Source: Amycolatopsis sp. GM8
GTDB taxonomy: Bacteria; Actinomycetota; Actinomycetes; Mycobacteriales; Pseudonocardiaceae
Reading direction: 5' to 3'
Assembly: GCF_021653975.1 (NCBI RefSeq)
Contig: NZ_JAJKFK010000009.1
Coordinates: 116,322 to 180,321 of the forward strand
Length of the DNA stretch: 64,000 nt
In this document: piece after piece, positions 1-8,103 of the stretch
Numbering within the stretch: the stretch's first letter is position 1
How the letters are laid out: each line of letters starts with the position of its first letter
The notes under the pieces: model-generated
Seen by the model: only the letters and a program-made list of their open reading frames with translations
What the model was told of the DNA's origin: nothing
Databases searched by the model: none
Position numbers and translations under genes: made by a program

Positions 1-2
1 GT

Positions 3-545
3 TCGTCGACGGGCAACGATCCGGTTTACGCCGAGCAGGCCGCGGTGCTCGGAAAACTGCTCGCCGAGCGGGGCATCGGGCTCGTCTACGGTGGGGCGAG
101 CGTCGGCATCATGGGTGTGGTCGCCGACGCGGTCCTCGCGGCGGGCGGCGAGGCGATCGGCGTGATCCCGGAGCATCTGGTGCGCGCCGAGGTCGCGCAC
201 CAGGGCCTGACGGAGTTGCACGTCACCGCGGACATGCACGAGCGAAAGGCCAAGATGGCCGAGCTCGCCGACGGTTTCCTCGCACTGCCGGGCGGCGCGG
301 GCACGCTGGAGGAGCTGGCCGAAGTGTGGACCTGGGCCCAGCTCGGCCTGCACTCGAAGCCGCTCGGCCTGGTCGATGTCGCGGGCTACTACCAGCCGCT
401 GCGGGAGTTCTTCGACCACATGGTGACCGAGGGCTTCCTGCGGCAGGAGTTCCGGGACCTGGTGTTCGTGGACTCGGATCCGGTGGCACTGCTCGACGCC
501 TTCGCGACGTACCAAGCGCCGAACATCGCGAAGTGGATCAAGTAG
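3..545 (+). CDS. LOG family (TIGR00730) Rossmann-fold protein, 5' end cut by window
   Basis: Lysine-decarboxylase-like/LOG family, whose characterised members hydrolyse cytokinin riboside 5'-monophosphates or other nucleotides, releasing the base. The visible reading frame is open from the window edge and begins inside the first beta strand (SSTGND), so the true start lies just upstream. The family signature PGGAGTLEE is present, with the usual GGAS(V)GIMG nucleotide-binding loop before it. About 180 residues are seen, close to full family length. It corresponds by position to M. tuberculosis Rv1205, the first gene of a long conserved order that continues through this window. The family call is firm; the physiological substrate is not known from sequence. 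Confidence 0.9.
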   Translation, partial: SSTGNDPVYAEQAAVLGKLLAERGIGLVYGGASVGIMGVVADAVLAAGGEAIGVIPEHLVRAEVAHQGLTELHVTADMHERKAKMAELADGFLALPGGAGTLEELAEVWTWAQLGLHSKPLGLVDVAGYYQPLREFFDHMVTEGFLRQEFRDLVFVDSDPVALLDAFATYQAPNIAKWIK

Positions 546-562
546 CGGCGCGAGCGCCGCTA
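543..562 (+). terminator. hairpin overlapping the LOG stop codon
   Basis: TAGCGGCG and CGCCGCTA form a perfect 8-bp stem with a CGAG loop, and the stem includes the stop codon of the LOG gene. It is followed by AAGGGAAAG rather than a T run. It may end transcription or protect the 3' end. Confidence 0.45.
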
Positions 563-648
563 AAGGGAAAGATCGCAAGATGTCCTCGCCGGACGGGCAG
601 GCTCCGAGATGGCCGGGCCCAAAGGGATCTCACCTTTTCAATGTGGTC

Positions 649-802
649 GAGCTGGGTGGTCATCCCGTCGCCTGCGGTTTTGAATATCACTTTGAGGACC
701 AGCCGCAAGTTTTGGTCGTTCGGCCGCACGGTCCGGCGCAGGTTGCGGCTGCTCCTCAAAGTGATCGTGCCGGTGTCAGGCGACGGGATGACCACCCAGC
801 TC
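649..802. repeat. 154-bp palindromic element with 26-bp perfect arms
   Basis: Positions 649-674 are the exact reverse complement of 777-802 (26 of 26). Inside, 686-698 pairs perfectly with 753-765 (13 bp) and 701-708 with 743-750 (8 bp), so one long interrupted hairpin can form on either strand. A small GGCGGC-TTT-GCCGCC hairpin follows at 806-820. It lies in the 415-bp gap between the convergent LOG and acyltransferase genes. No credible protein is encoded in the gap. I do not recognise the family. Confidence 0.8.
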
Positions 803-829
803 TTTGGCGGCTTTGCCGCCCGCCCGCGC

Positions 830-917
830 GAGTCCCCGGTTCCGTGTCCGCGAGTCCTGCCTTCCACGTGTGCGAGTTCCGCGTTCGGTGCGCATGAGTT
901 CTGCGTTCCCGGAGGCG
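830..917 (+). repeat. four tandem 22-bp GAGT(C/T)C units
   Basis: GAGTCCCCGGTTCC, GAGTCCTGCCTTCC, GAGTTCCGCGTTCG and GAGTTCTGCGTTCC start at 830, 852, 874 and 896, an exact 22-bp period. The remaining 8 nt of each unit are GTG/CGC-rich. The array sits beside the long palindrome and runs toward the acyltransferase stop. A degenerate inverted copy seems to follow at about 925-950. Confidence 0.7.
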
Positions 918-960
918 AGCGTCGCGAGGAACGCGCAGCTGAGAACCGGGGCCCCGGCAC

Positions 961-1632
961 TCAAGCGGCTTCGCCGGGGCGTTTGTGGTACTTGTCCACG
1001 TACTCCAGCTCCGAAAGTTCCAGGATCTTGTACATGATCTCGTCGGTGATGGCGCGGCGGATGGCTGGCGAGTTCTCCATCCCCTCGTACCGCGAGAAGT
1101 CCAGCGGCTCGCCGAACCGGACGCACACGTGGGCCGGGCGCGGGATGGTCTTCCCGATCGGCAGCATCTTCTCCGTCCCCGTCAACGCGACCGGCACCAC
1201 CTTCGCGCCGGTCGCCAGGGCCAGTGCGCCGACACCGGTGTGCCCGCGGTGCACCCGGCCGTCGAGCGACCTGGTGCCCTCCGGGTAGATCCCGAACGCG
1301 TCACCGGCGTCGAGGACCTTGCGTGCCGCCTCCAGCGCCGCCAGGCCGGCAGCCGCGTTACCGCGTTCGACGGGGACGTAGTTCAGCGCCCGCAGGAACG
1401 CGGCGAACAGCCGGGCCCGCAGACCTCTGCCGGTGAAATACTCGGCCTTCCCCAGGAACGAAACGGGACGCGGCGCGACGATCGGGATCAGGAACGTGTC
1501 CACCGCCGCTCGGTGGTTCGCCGCGAAGATGACGGGACCGGTCAGCGGCACCTTGCCGGCGCCGTGCACCTCCGGACGGTAGATCAGGCGTGCGAGCGGC
1601 GCCAGCACTCGCCGGATCAACAGCTGTAGCAA
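961..1632 (-). CDS. 1-acyl-sn-glycerol-3-phosphate acyltransferase family (PlsC-like)
   Basis: Acyltransferase of the PlsC/AGPAT family, transferring a fatty acyl group to a lysophospholipid-type acceptor at the membrane. The catalytic NHRAAVD box (H-x4-D) and the EGTRS glycerophosphate-binding motif are both visible, and the length (about 223 residues) fits the family. The start is uncertain. A TTG at 1632 directly follows GGAGGAGC and gives a family-like N-terminus, while a GTG at 1665 would add 11 residues without an obvious ribosome binding site. It faces the LOG gene tail to tail and is divergent from the DivIVA-domain gene. The acceptor specificity cannot be read from sequence. Confidence 0.85.
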   Translation of the reverse strand: MLQLLIRRVLAPLARLIYRPEVHGAGKVPLTGPVIFAANHRAAVDTFLIPIVAPRPVSFLGKAEYFTGRGLRARLFAAFLRALNYVPVERGNAAAGLAALEAARKVLDAGDAFGIYPEGTRSLDGRVHRGHTGVGALALATGAKVVPVALTGTEKMLPIGKTIPRPAHVCVRFGEPLDFSRYEGMENSPAIRRAITDEIMYKILELSELEYVDKYHKRPGEAA

Positions 1633-1730
1633 AGCTCCTCCAACTCTCTCCTCCCAGCATGACACCCCGGCCCCAGCCGTTCCAGGTGCGTATCCGCCGT
1701 CCGGCCGAGCGCTGGTGTCACAATCGTGGC

Positions 1731-2027
1731 GTGACGACCGCGCTGATCTACCTCGTAGTCATGGTGCTCGTGGCGGCGGTGGTGTTCCTGCTGGCCGCCG
1801 TCGTGTTCGGGCGCGGTGAAGAACTCGCACCCCTGCCGCCGGGCAGCTCGCCGACCCGGCTGCCGGTTCGCGACATCACGGGCGAGGACGTGCAGGGCGT
1901 GAAGTTCCAGCTCGTCCTCCGCGGCTACAAGATGTCCGAAGTGGACTGGGTGGTGCGCAGGCTCGGCACCGAGATCGACTCACTGCGGGCCCGGGTCGCG
2001 GAGCTGGAAAAAGAGTCTTCCAGATGA
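1731..2027 (+). CDS. DivIVA-domain small membrane protein
   Basis: A 98-residue protein with one N-terminal membrane segment (about residues 4-24), a short linker and a C-terminal DivIVA-like region with GYKMSEVDWVVRR followed by a short coiled coil. DivIVA/Wag31-type proteins mark curved membranes and polar growth sites in actinobacteria, and the small membrane-anchored version probably attaches to that machinery (inference). It starts at GTG 1731, and its stop overlaps the next ATG (ATGA), so it is translationally coupled to the SRPBCC gene. It matches Rv1209 in position and architecture. Confidence 0.85.
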   Translation: MTTALIYLVVMVLVAAVVFLLAAVVFGRGEELAPLPPGSSPTRLPVRDITGEDVQGVKFQLVLRGYKMSEVDWVVRRLGTEIDSLRARVAELEKESSR

Positions 2028-2479
2028 CGGACCTCGTCTTCTCCGTCGACATCGAGGCGCCCGCGGGCACGACCTGGCTGGCGCTCACCGACTGGGCCCG
2101 GGCGAACGAGTGGATCCTCGCCACCGACGTGCAGGTCATCGAGGGGGACGGGCGCAGCGTCGGCACCCGGTTGTCGGCGTTCACCGGGCTGCGCGGCCTC
2201 GGTTTCACGGACACCATGGAGATCACCGCCTGGGAGCCACCGGTCCGCTGCACGGTCCGGCACCTCGGCTCGTTCGTCCGCGGCAACGGTGCCTTCCACG
2301 TGCACGCGAAGGGCCCGCAGGCCTCGACGTTCGTCTGGTCGGAGAGCCTGGAGCTGCCGTTCGGCCCGTTCGGCCGGCTGAGCTGGCCGGTCACCCGGCC
2401 GATGCTCGCGCTCGGGTTCCGGCAGTCGCTGAAGAAGTTCGCGCAGTTCGCGGAGAACTACACGATCGGCGCGGTGTGA
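2024..2479 (+). CDS. SRPBCC (polyketide cyclase/START-like) family protein
   Basis: A 151-residue protein of the SRPBCC helix-grip fold, which forms a hydrophobic ligand cavity. The N-terminal strand (FSVDIEAPAGTTW) and the C-terminal long helix (RPMLALGFRQSLKKFAQFA) are typical. ATG at 2024 overlaps the upstream stop, and the 3' end overlaps the GTG of the glycosylase gene, so three genes form one coupled unit. Ligand and function are unknown. Position between a DivIVA-domain protein and a DNA repair enzyme gives no clear hint. Confidence 0.8.
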   Translation: MTDLVFSVDIEAPAGTTWLALTDWARANEWILATDVQVIEGDGRSVGTRLSAFTGLRGLGFTDTMEITAWEPPVRCTVRHLGSFVRGNGAFHVHAKGPQASTFVWSESLELPFGPFGRLSWPVTRPMLALGFRQSLKKFAQFAENYTIGAV

Positions 2480-3042
2480 CCGCCGAGCGCGGCGAGGACG
2501 GCGTGGCCCGCTGCCCGTGGGGCAACACCGCGCCGGACTACACCGTCTACCACGACACGGAGTGGGGCGTGCGGCTCCACGGCCGGGACGCGCTGTACGA
2601 GCGGTTGTGCCTGGAAGCGTTCCAATCCGGCCTGTCGTGGATCACGATCCTGCGCAAGCGCGAGGGATTCCGCCGCGCGTTCGCGGGGTTCGTGCCCGAG
2701 AAGGTCGCGAACTTCGGCGACGACGACATCGCGCGGCTGCTCGCCGACACCGCGATCATCCGCAACCGCGCGAAGATCCGGGCCGCGATCACCAACGCCC
2801 GCGCGGTCGCCGAACTCGACCGGCCACTCGACGAGCTGCTGTGGTCCTTCGCCCCCACGGACCCGCGGCCCCGCCCGCGAACCATGGCCGACGTCCCGGC
2901 GATCACCCCGGAATCGACGGCCATGGCCCGCGACCTGAAGAAACGCGGCTTCGCGTTCGTCGGCCCCACCACCTGCTACGCGCTGATGCAGGCCACCGGC
3001 ATGGTCGACGATCACCTCCAAGGCTGCTTCCGCGCGGCCTAG
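2476..3042 (+). CDS. tag: DNA-3-methyladenine glycosylase I
   Basis: Base-excision repair enzyme removing 3-methyladenine from alkylated DNA. The N-terminus RCPWG, the YHDTEWG stretch, the FQSGLSW(I)TIL motif and the C-terminal FVGPTTCYALMQATGMVDDH region are diagnostic of the TagA family. Zinc ligands are expected from the N-terminal Cys and a C-terminal DH/C cluster (DDHLQGC). The GTG at 2476 overlaps the preceding TGA and gives 188 residues, the normal length. A GTG at 2503 is a weaker alternative. It is the third gene of a coupled unit and the positional match of Rv1210. Confidence 0.95.
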   Translation: MTAERGEDGVARCPWGNTAPDYTVYHDTEWGVRLHGRDALYERLCLEAFQSGLSWITILRKREGFRRAFAGFVPEKVANFGDDDIARLLADTAIIRNRAKIRAAITNARAVAELDRPLDELLWSFAPTDPRPRPRTMADVPAITPESTAMARDLKKRGFAFVGPTTCYALMQATGMVDDHLQGCFRAA

Positions 3043-3080
3043 TTGTCGGTTCCAGACGGGCTTGCGTGGCGGTGCGAGTG

Positions 3081-3179
3081 GCGGAACCTGAGGCGGCCCC
3101 TGGCTCCGGGATCTCCTCCTCATGACTGCCAAGTCACCACGTCGGAGCTGTCCTCGCCAGGAACCACCTCAGAACCCGC
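3081..3179 (-). repeat. imperfect long palindrome, better paired as minus-strand RNA
   Basis: Positions 3081-3116 and 3144-3179 form an inverted repeat of about 36 nt per arm. Most mismatches are C/T or A/G changes that become G-U wobble pairs in RNA made from the minus strand and C-A mismatches on the plus strand. That points to a hairpin in the 3' untranslated region of the enoyl-CoA hydratase transcript. It occupies the convergent gap between the glycosylase and hydratase genes. Confidence 0.6.
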
Positions 3180-3240
3180 AGCGGCGCCAGCGGACGGCCC
3201 ACAGCAAGCGGCTCCGCCGCTTCGAAAAGCGCGGCGGCGG

Positions 3241-4035
3241 CTACTTGCCCTGGAACACCGGCTTGCGCTTGGCGACGAAGGCTTCGACCGCCTCGCGGTG
3301 GTCCGCCGTCGCGCCGAGCACCGTCTGGGCGGCGTCCTCGACCAGCAGGGCGTCCTCGAGGCTGGAGTCCGCGGCCGCGTTCAGCACCTCCTTGATCTTC
3401 GCGTAGGTGACCGTCGGGCCGGCGGCGAGTTTCGCCGCGACCGTGTGCGCACGCTCCGCCAACTCCTCGTTCGGCACGACCTCGCCGACCAGGCCGAGCT
3501 GCTTGGCCTCGTCCGCTTTGACGGTGCGTGCCAGCAGCATCAGCTCGGCGGCGCGGCCGTAGCCGACCAGCCGCTGCAGCGTCCACGACGCACCCGAGTC
3601 CGGCCCGAGCCCGACGTTGGCGAACGCCATCAGGAAGTTCGCCGACTCGGCGGCGATCCGCAGGTCCGCGGCGTAGGCGAAGGCCGCGCCGGCACCCGCG
3701 GCCGGGCCGTTGACGGCGGCGATCACCGGCTTCGGCGTGCTGACGATGGCCCGGACGATCGGGTTGTAGTGGTCCTGCACGGTCTGCAGCGGCGTCGGGT
3801 CACCGGACTGCAGCAACCCGACGTGCTCCTTCAGGTCCTGGCCCGCGCAGAACGCCTTGCCCGCGCCGGTCAGTACGATCGCCCGTACCTCGGGCGCTTC
3901 CGCGGCCTCCCGCAGTGCCGCGAGCAGACGCTCTTTCAGCTCCACGGTGAGCGAGTTGTAGGCGTTCGGCCGGTGCAGGGCCAGCGTGCGCACGCCGTCC
4001 GCGTCGGCGGTCAGCAGCACTTCCTCGGTGGTCAC
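3241..4035 (-). CDS. enoyl-CoA hydratase/isomerase family protein
   Basis: Crotonase-fold enzyme acting on acyl-CoA thioesters, either hydration or double-bond isomerisation. The oxyanion-hole stretch GAGKAFCAGQDL and the second CoA-site GPAAGAGAAFA are clear. The following segment GLGPDSGASW resembles the PaaG-type branch, in which Asp replaces one of the catalytic Glu residues. GTG at 4035 is preceded by AGGAGG at good spacing and yields 264 residues. Longer in-frame extensions upstream look non-coding. It is a single gene, divergent from DUF3117; the substrate is unknown. Confidence 0.88.
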   Translation of the reverse strand: MTTEEVLLTADADGVRTLALHRPNAYNSLTVELKERLLAALREAAEAPEVRAIVLTGAGKAFCAGQDLKEHVGLLQSGDPTPLQTVQDHYNPIVRAIVSTPKPVIAAVNGPAAGAGAAFAYAADLRIAAESANFLMAFANVGLGPDSGASWTLQRLVGYGRAAELMLLARTVKADEAKQLGLVGEVVPNEELAERAHTVAAKLAAGPTVTYAKIKEVLNAAADSSLEDALLVEDAAQTVLGATADHREAVEAFVAKRKPVFQGK

Positions 4036-4210
4036 TGGTTTCCTCCTGGTTCCTGGGCGCTCGGCGAGCCGCATACCAGCACCTATGCAAACACGAAAAG
4101 ATCGGTCCGCGTACGCACGCCCGTGTTGATGAGGGAGAATGGCGTGCGACACCCGGTTGGCTCAGACATGCGCGACCCGGGCGCGCCGGTTGAGACGGAG
4201 GGAGCACGCT

Positions 4211-4378
4211 ATGGCGGCCATGAAGCCCCGGACCGGAGATGGTCCCCTCGAGGTGACTAAGGAGGGGCGGGGCCTCGTGATGCGCGTGCCGCTCGAAGGG
4301 GGCGGGCGACTCGTCGTAGAGCTTTCGGCCGAGGAGGCCAAGGACCTGGGCGTCGCCCTGCAGGAGGCGACGAGCTGA
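4211..4378 (+). CDS. DUF3117 small protein
   Basis: A 55-residue protein, MAAMKPRTGDGP at its N-terminus and a VMRVPLEGGGRLVVEL core, nearly invariant across actinobacteria and equal in size to Rv1211. ATG 4211 is preceded by GGAGGGAGC. Longer frames starting upstream are not supported, because family conservation begins at MAAMKPRTGDGP. A strong terminator follows immediately, so it is probably a single-gene transcript. Function unknown. Confidence 0.93.
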   Translation: MAAMKPRTGDGPLEVTKEGRGLVMRVPLEGGGRLVVELSAEEAKDLGVALQEATS

Positions 4379-4396
4379 CCTTGTTCGCTCCCTTCG

Positions 4397-4423
4397 CCGG
4401 CTGACAATCGTCAGCCGGTTTTT
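4397..4423 (+). terminator. intrinsic terminator after DUF3117
   Basis: CCGGCTGAC-AATC-GTCAGCCGG is a perfect 9-bp stem with a 4-nt loop followed by TTTTT, a textbook rho-independent terminator and unusually clean for such GC-rich DNA. It separates DUF3117 from pepA, whose TTG start is only 27 bp downstream. Confidence 0.93.
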
Positions 4424-4449
4424 CGCCGTCCCGTCCCGGAGGTCTTCCG

Positions 4450-5841
4450 TTGGCGCGCTTCCCGCTGCCGTCCGTACCGAGCCGCCTGATCGACATCGAG
4501 GTCGCCGACTCCCGCCGCCGCGGCGCCCCGTCGGCCACGCTGGTCCCCGGCAAGGCCGGTGAGGTGCGCAATGGCGAAGGCGAGTTCCGCTGGCAGGTCG
4601 GCATCGGCGACGGCACCGAGAAGGACTGGCGCGCGGCCGGCGCGGCGCTCGTCCGCGCGGCACAGGACGAGGACGGCAAGCCCGCCAAGGCCGTGCAGGT
4701 CGAGCTGACCCCGGAGGCCGACGGCCACACCGTCGCCGGGTTGACGATGGGTGCGCTGCTGGGCGGCTACCAGTTCAAGGTGAGCGCCGAGTCGGCGCCC
4801 GCCCTGCAGACGCTCCGGCTGCTGACGCCGTACGAGCGCGCCGTCCCGGCCTACGCGGAGATCATCGACCGGGTGCGCGCGCTGGCCGGCGCGGCGACCC
4901 TGGCCCGCGACCTGGCGAACACGCCGTCCAACATCAAGAACCCGCAGTGGCTCGCCGAGACCGCGGAGCGCGTGGTCGAGGACGTGCCCGGGTTGCGCGC
5001 GACGATCCACGACGAGGTCTGGCTCGCCGAGCAGCGCTTTGGCGGTGTGCTCGCGGTCGGCGGTGGTTCGGTCAGCCCGCCCCGGCTCATCGAGCTGGCC
5101 TACCGCCCGCGCGGTGCTACCCAGCATTTGTTGTTGGTGGGCAAGGGAATCACCTTCGACACCGGTGGTCTGTCCATCAAACCCGCCCAGGGTATGCACC
5201 TCATGCGCACCGACATGGCCGGTGGCGCCGCGGTCATCGCCGCGACCCGCGCGATCGCCGCGCTCGGGCTGGGCATCCGGGTGACGGCGCTGGTGCCCGC
5301 GGCGGAGAACCACGTGTCCGGCGGCTCGTACCGGCCCGGCGATGTCGTGCGGCACTACGGCGGGATCACCACCGAGGTGAGCAACACCGACGCCGAGGGC
5401 CGGATGGTCCTGGCCGACGCGCTCGTCTACGGCATCCGCCGGTTCCGGCCGGACGCGGTCGTCGACGTCGCGACGCTCACCGGCGCCATGAAGGTCGCGC
5501 TCGGCCTGCGCACCGGTGGGCTGTTCGCGACCGACGACGAGCTGGCCGGCCGCCTGCTCGCGGCGGGGGAGCAGGCGGGCGAGGCGTGGTGGCGGATGCC
5601 GCTGCTCGAAGAGCACGCCGACGCGGTGCGCGGCGAGCTGGCCGACGTGCGGCAGGCGCCGGGCGGTCCCGGCGGCGTGACGGCCGCGCTGTTCCTGCGC
5701 GAGTTCGTCGACGGCGTGCCGTGGGCGCATCTGGACATCGCGGGCCCGGCGCGCGCGGAGACCACGTACGCCGAGGTCGTACCCGGTGCGACCGGGTTCG
5801 CGGCGCGGACACTGGTGGAGCTCGCGGCGTCCTACGCCTGA
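4450..5841 (+). CDS. pepA: leucyl aminopeptidase (M17 family)
   Basis: Di-metal cytosolic aminopeptidase that removes N-terminal residues from peptides and takes part in peptide turnover. The catalytic half shows KGITFDTGGLSIKP, the metal-site Lys/Asp segment MRTDMAGGAAV and the family signature NTDAEGRMVLADAL. The N-terminal macro-like domain covers about the first 160 residues. TTG at 4450 follows GGAGG and gives 463 residues. Its stop overlaps the 3' end of the convergent LysR gene by 10 bp. It lies immediately after the terminator at 4397-4423, so it needs its own promoter or read-through. Confidence 0.94.
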   Translation: MARFPLPSVPSRLIDIEVADSRRRGAPSATLVPGKAGEVRNGEGEFRWQVGIGDGTEKDWRAAGAALVRAAQDEDGKPAKAVQVELTPEADGHTVAGLTMGALLGGYQFKVSAESAPALQTLRLLTPYERAVPAYAEIIDRVRALAGAATLARDLANTPSNIKNPQWLAETAERVVEDVPGLRATIHDEVWLAEQRFGGVLAVGGGSVSPPRLIELAYRPRGATQHLLLVGKGITFDTGGLSIKPAQGMHLMRTDMAGGAAVIAATRAIAALGLGIRVTALVPAAENHVSGGSYRPGDVVRHYGGITTEVSNTDAEGRMVLADALVYGIRRFRPDAVVDVATLTGAMKVALGLRTGGLFATDDELAGRLLAAGEQAGEAWWRMPLLEEHADAVRGELADVRQAPGGPGGVTAALFLREFVDGVPWAHLDIAGPARAETTYAEVVPGATGFAARTLVELAASYA

Positions 5842-6743
5842 GCCCGCACGTGGTCCCGGAAGGACCGCACAGCGGGCGTGAAGTGCTCGCCCGGGCGCCA
5901 GGTCAGGCAGATCTGGCGGCTGATCTTCGGCGAGAGCGGGATCTCCACGACACCGGCCGGGATCGCCGAGCCGAATTGGGGTAGCACCGCGACACCGAAC
6001 CCGGCAGCGACCAGGCCGCGTACGGTGTCCGATTCCTGTCCCTCGAAGACGATCTTCGGCTCGAATCCGGCTTCCGCGCACAGAGCGTCGGTGATCTGGC
6101 GGACCCCGTACCCGTGTTCCAGCATCACGAACGGCTCGTCTGCCAGCTCGGCGAAGCGGATCCGGCGGCGCTGCGCGAGCCGGTGTCCTGCCGGTACGGA
6201 CAGCGGCAGGTCCTGCTCGGCGATGATGATCGACTCGAGCGTGTCCGGCACGGGTGCGACGAGCGCGAGGTCGAGTTCGCCCGCCGTGAGCTGGTCGAGG
6301 ATGTGCTGGCGCGAACCTTGCACGAGGCTGAACCGCACGCCGGGGTAGCGCGCGCGGAAGCCGCGCAGCAGGTTCGGCACGAGCGAGCGGCCGAGCAGGT
6401 GCAGGAAGCCCAGTACGACGTGTCCGCGGTCCGGTTCGATCTCCTCGCGCGCCTGGCGGGCGCCCGCCTCGATCGCCGGAAGCGCGCGGCCCGCGGTGTC
6501 GGCGAGGATCGTGCCGACCCTGGTCAGCCGGATGCCGCGGCCGTCGGGCTCGGTCAGCGGGGCGCCGACCGCGCCGGCGAGCGCGGCCAGGCGCCGGCTG
6601 ACCGTCGGCTGCGGGATGCCGAGCAGCTCGGCCGCCCGGGTGATGTTGCGCGTTTCACGCAGCGCCGACAACAGGACCAGATTGGGGGCCAGCACCGCGC
6701 TGAGCCGCTGGTCGGCGGACTCCAGCTCGCTCTCATACGTCAC
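5832..6743 (-). CDS. LysR family transcriptional regulator
   Basis: A 303-residue LysR-type regulator. The N-terminal winged helix-turn-helix (NITRAAELLGIPQPTVSRRL, about residues 33-52) is followed by a periplasmic-binding-protein-like effector domain. It starts at GTG 6743, 63 bp from a divergent MFS gene. The layout resembles the E. coli ynfL/ynfM pair, so the natural expectation is that it controls the divergent transporter and itself. The effector is unknown. Confidence 0.92.
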   Translation of the reverse strand: MTYESELESADQRLSAVLAPNLVLLSALRETRNITRAAELLGIPQPTVSRRLAALAGAVGAPLTEPDGRGIRLTRVGTILADTAGRALPAIEAGARQAREEIEPDRGHVVLGFLHLLGRSLVPNLLRGFRARYPGVRFSLVQGSRQHILDQLTAGELDLALVAPVPDTLESIIIAEQDLPLSVPAGHRLAQRRRIRFAELADEPFVMLEHGYGVRQITDALCAEAGFEPKIVFEGQESDTVRGLVAAGFGVAVLPQFGSAIPAGVVEIPLSPKISRQICLTWRPGEHFTPAVRSFRDHVRAQA

Positions 6744-6779
6744 CGTATCGATAATGCCAGTTTGCCGTATTAGACGTAT
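6735..6779. promoter_or_regulatory. candidate LysR binding region (CGTAT repeats)
   Basis: ATACG-TCAC-CGTAT forms an inverted repeat at 6735-6748, and further CGTAT copies lie at 6766-6770 and 6775-6779. They overlap the start of the LysR gene and the space before the MFS start. AT-rich inverted repeats with this spacing fit a T-N11-A-like LysR operator, but this is inference. Confidence 0.4.
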
Positions 6780-6806
6780 CAGTTAGCGAACCTTAGCTTC
6801 GAACTT

Positions 6807-7994
6807 GTGACCGCTGACCTGCTCGTTTCCGCCCCCGTCGGCACCCGGCGCGTGAAGATCGCCGTGGCCGCCGCCGGCATCTCGTCGTTCGCGCTGCTGT
6901 ACGCGCCGCAGCCGGTGCTGCCGCAGCTCGCCGCGCAGTACCACCTCGATCCCGGTGGCGCCTCGCTCGCGATCAGTGTCGCGACCGGTGCCCTCGCGAT
7001 CTCCGTGCTGCCGATCGCGGCACTGTCGGAGATCGTCGGCCGGCGGCCGATCATCCTCACGTCGGTCATCGCGGCCGCCGTGCTGGGCCTGCTGCTGCCG
7101 CTCGCGCCGTCGTACGGGATCTTGCTGGTACTGCGGGCTTTGCAGGGGATCGCGATCGCGGGGTTCCCCGGCGTCGCCGCGGCGTATCTCGTCGAGCGGC
7201 TGGGCCGGACCGGGGTCGCGGCGGCGGTCGGCGCGATGATCGCGGGCAACTCGGTCGGCGGCATGCTCGGCCGGCTCGCGGCGGGCTTCAGCGTCGACCG
7301 GCTCGGCTATCACGGCGCGCTCACCGTGGTGGCCGTGCTGGGATCGATCTTCTCGCTGGTGACGGTCTTCTCGCTGCCGCCGTCGGCCATCCGGCCACGG
7401 ACTCGGATGAACGTGCTCGCCGGCATCGGTGCGGCCGTGCGGAAACCGATCCTGCTGGCGCAATACACCGTCGCGCTGCTCGCGATGGGTTCGTTCGTCG
7501 CGGTCTACAACGCGGCCGGGTTCCGGCTGACCGGCTCGCCACTGAACCTGTCACCCGCGATCGCGTCGCTGGTGTTCCTGGCGTACGCCATCGGGTCGGT
7601 GTCTTCGGGGACGGTGGGCCGGACGGTGGCACGGTTCGGCAGGCTGCGCTCGGCGGTCGGCGCACTGCTGGTCACGGCCGTGGGCGCGCTGCTGACCTTG
7701 CCGGACTCGCTGGTGCTGGTCGTGGCCGGCCTGGTCGTACTCACCGGCGGGTTCTTCGCCGCGCACGCGGTCGCGAACGGCTGGACCGCGGCGGAGGCAC
7801 CCGAGGGCGCGCGCGGTCAGGCGTCGGGGGCCTACACGCTGGCGTACTACCTGGGCAGCAGCGTCGGCGGCACGGCCGGCAGTGTGATCTTCGCGCACGC
7901 GGGGTGGACGTGGCTGACCGTGACCGTCGTGGCGTGGCTGCTCGTCGCGGCGGCGGTCGTCACCCTGACCGCCCGGCGGTTTTCGCCGCGCTGA
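6807..7994 (+). CDS. MFS transporter (YnfM-like drug/H+ antiporter type)
   Basis: A 395-residue major facilitator with about 12 predicted membrane segments. The loop 2-3 motif appears as SEIVGRRPII, and the TM5 region has GNSVGGMLGRL. It begins at GTG 6807 and is divergent from the LysR regulator. The substrate is unknown; the pairing suggests an inducible exporter. The 110-bp gap to the next convergent gene contains no clear structure. Confidence 0.88.
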   Translation: MTADLLVSAPVGTRRVKIAVAAAGISSFALLYAPQPVLPQLAAQYHLDPGGASLAISVATGALAISVLPIAALSEIVGRRPIILTSVIAAAVLGLLLPLAPSYGILLVLRALQGIAIAGFPGVAAAYLVERLGRTGVAAAVGAMIAGNSVGGMLGRLAAGFSVDRLGYHGALTVVAVLGSIFSLVTVFSLPPSAIRPRTRMNVLAGIGAAVRKPILLAQYTVALLAMGSFVAVYNAAGFRLTGSPLNLSPAIASLVFLAYAIGSVSSGTVGRTVARFGRLRSAVGALLVTAVGALLTLPDSLVLVVAGLVVLTGGFFAAHAVANGWTAAEAPEGARGQASGAYTLAYYLGSSVGGTAGSVIFAHAGWTWLTVTVVAWLLVAAAVVTLTARRFSPR

Positions 7995-8103
7995 TGGCCT
8001 CGGTGGCGTCGAACGCGGCGACCGTCGCACCAAGTGCGATCAGCGCCGCTGCGTCATCCTCTGCGGTAGTGCTGCCGAGCTGGGTGCTCGCCGAACGACG
8101 GGC

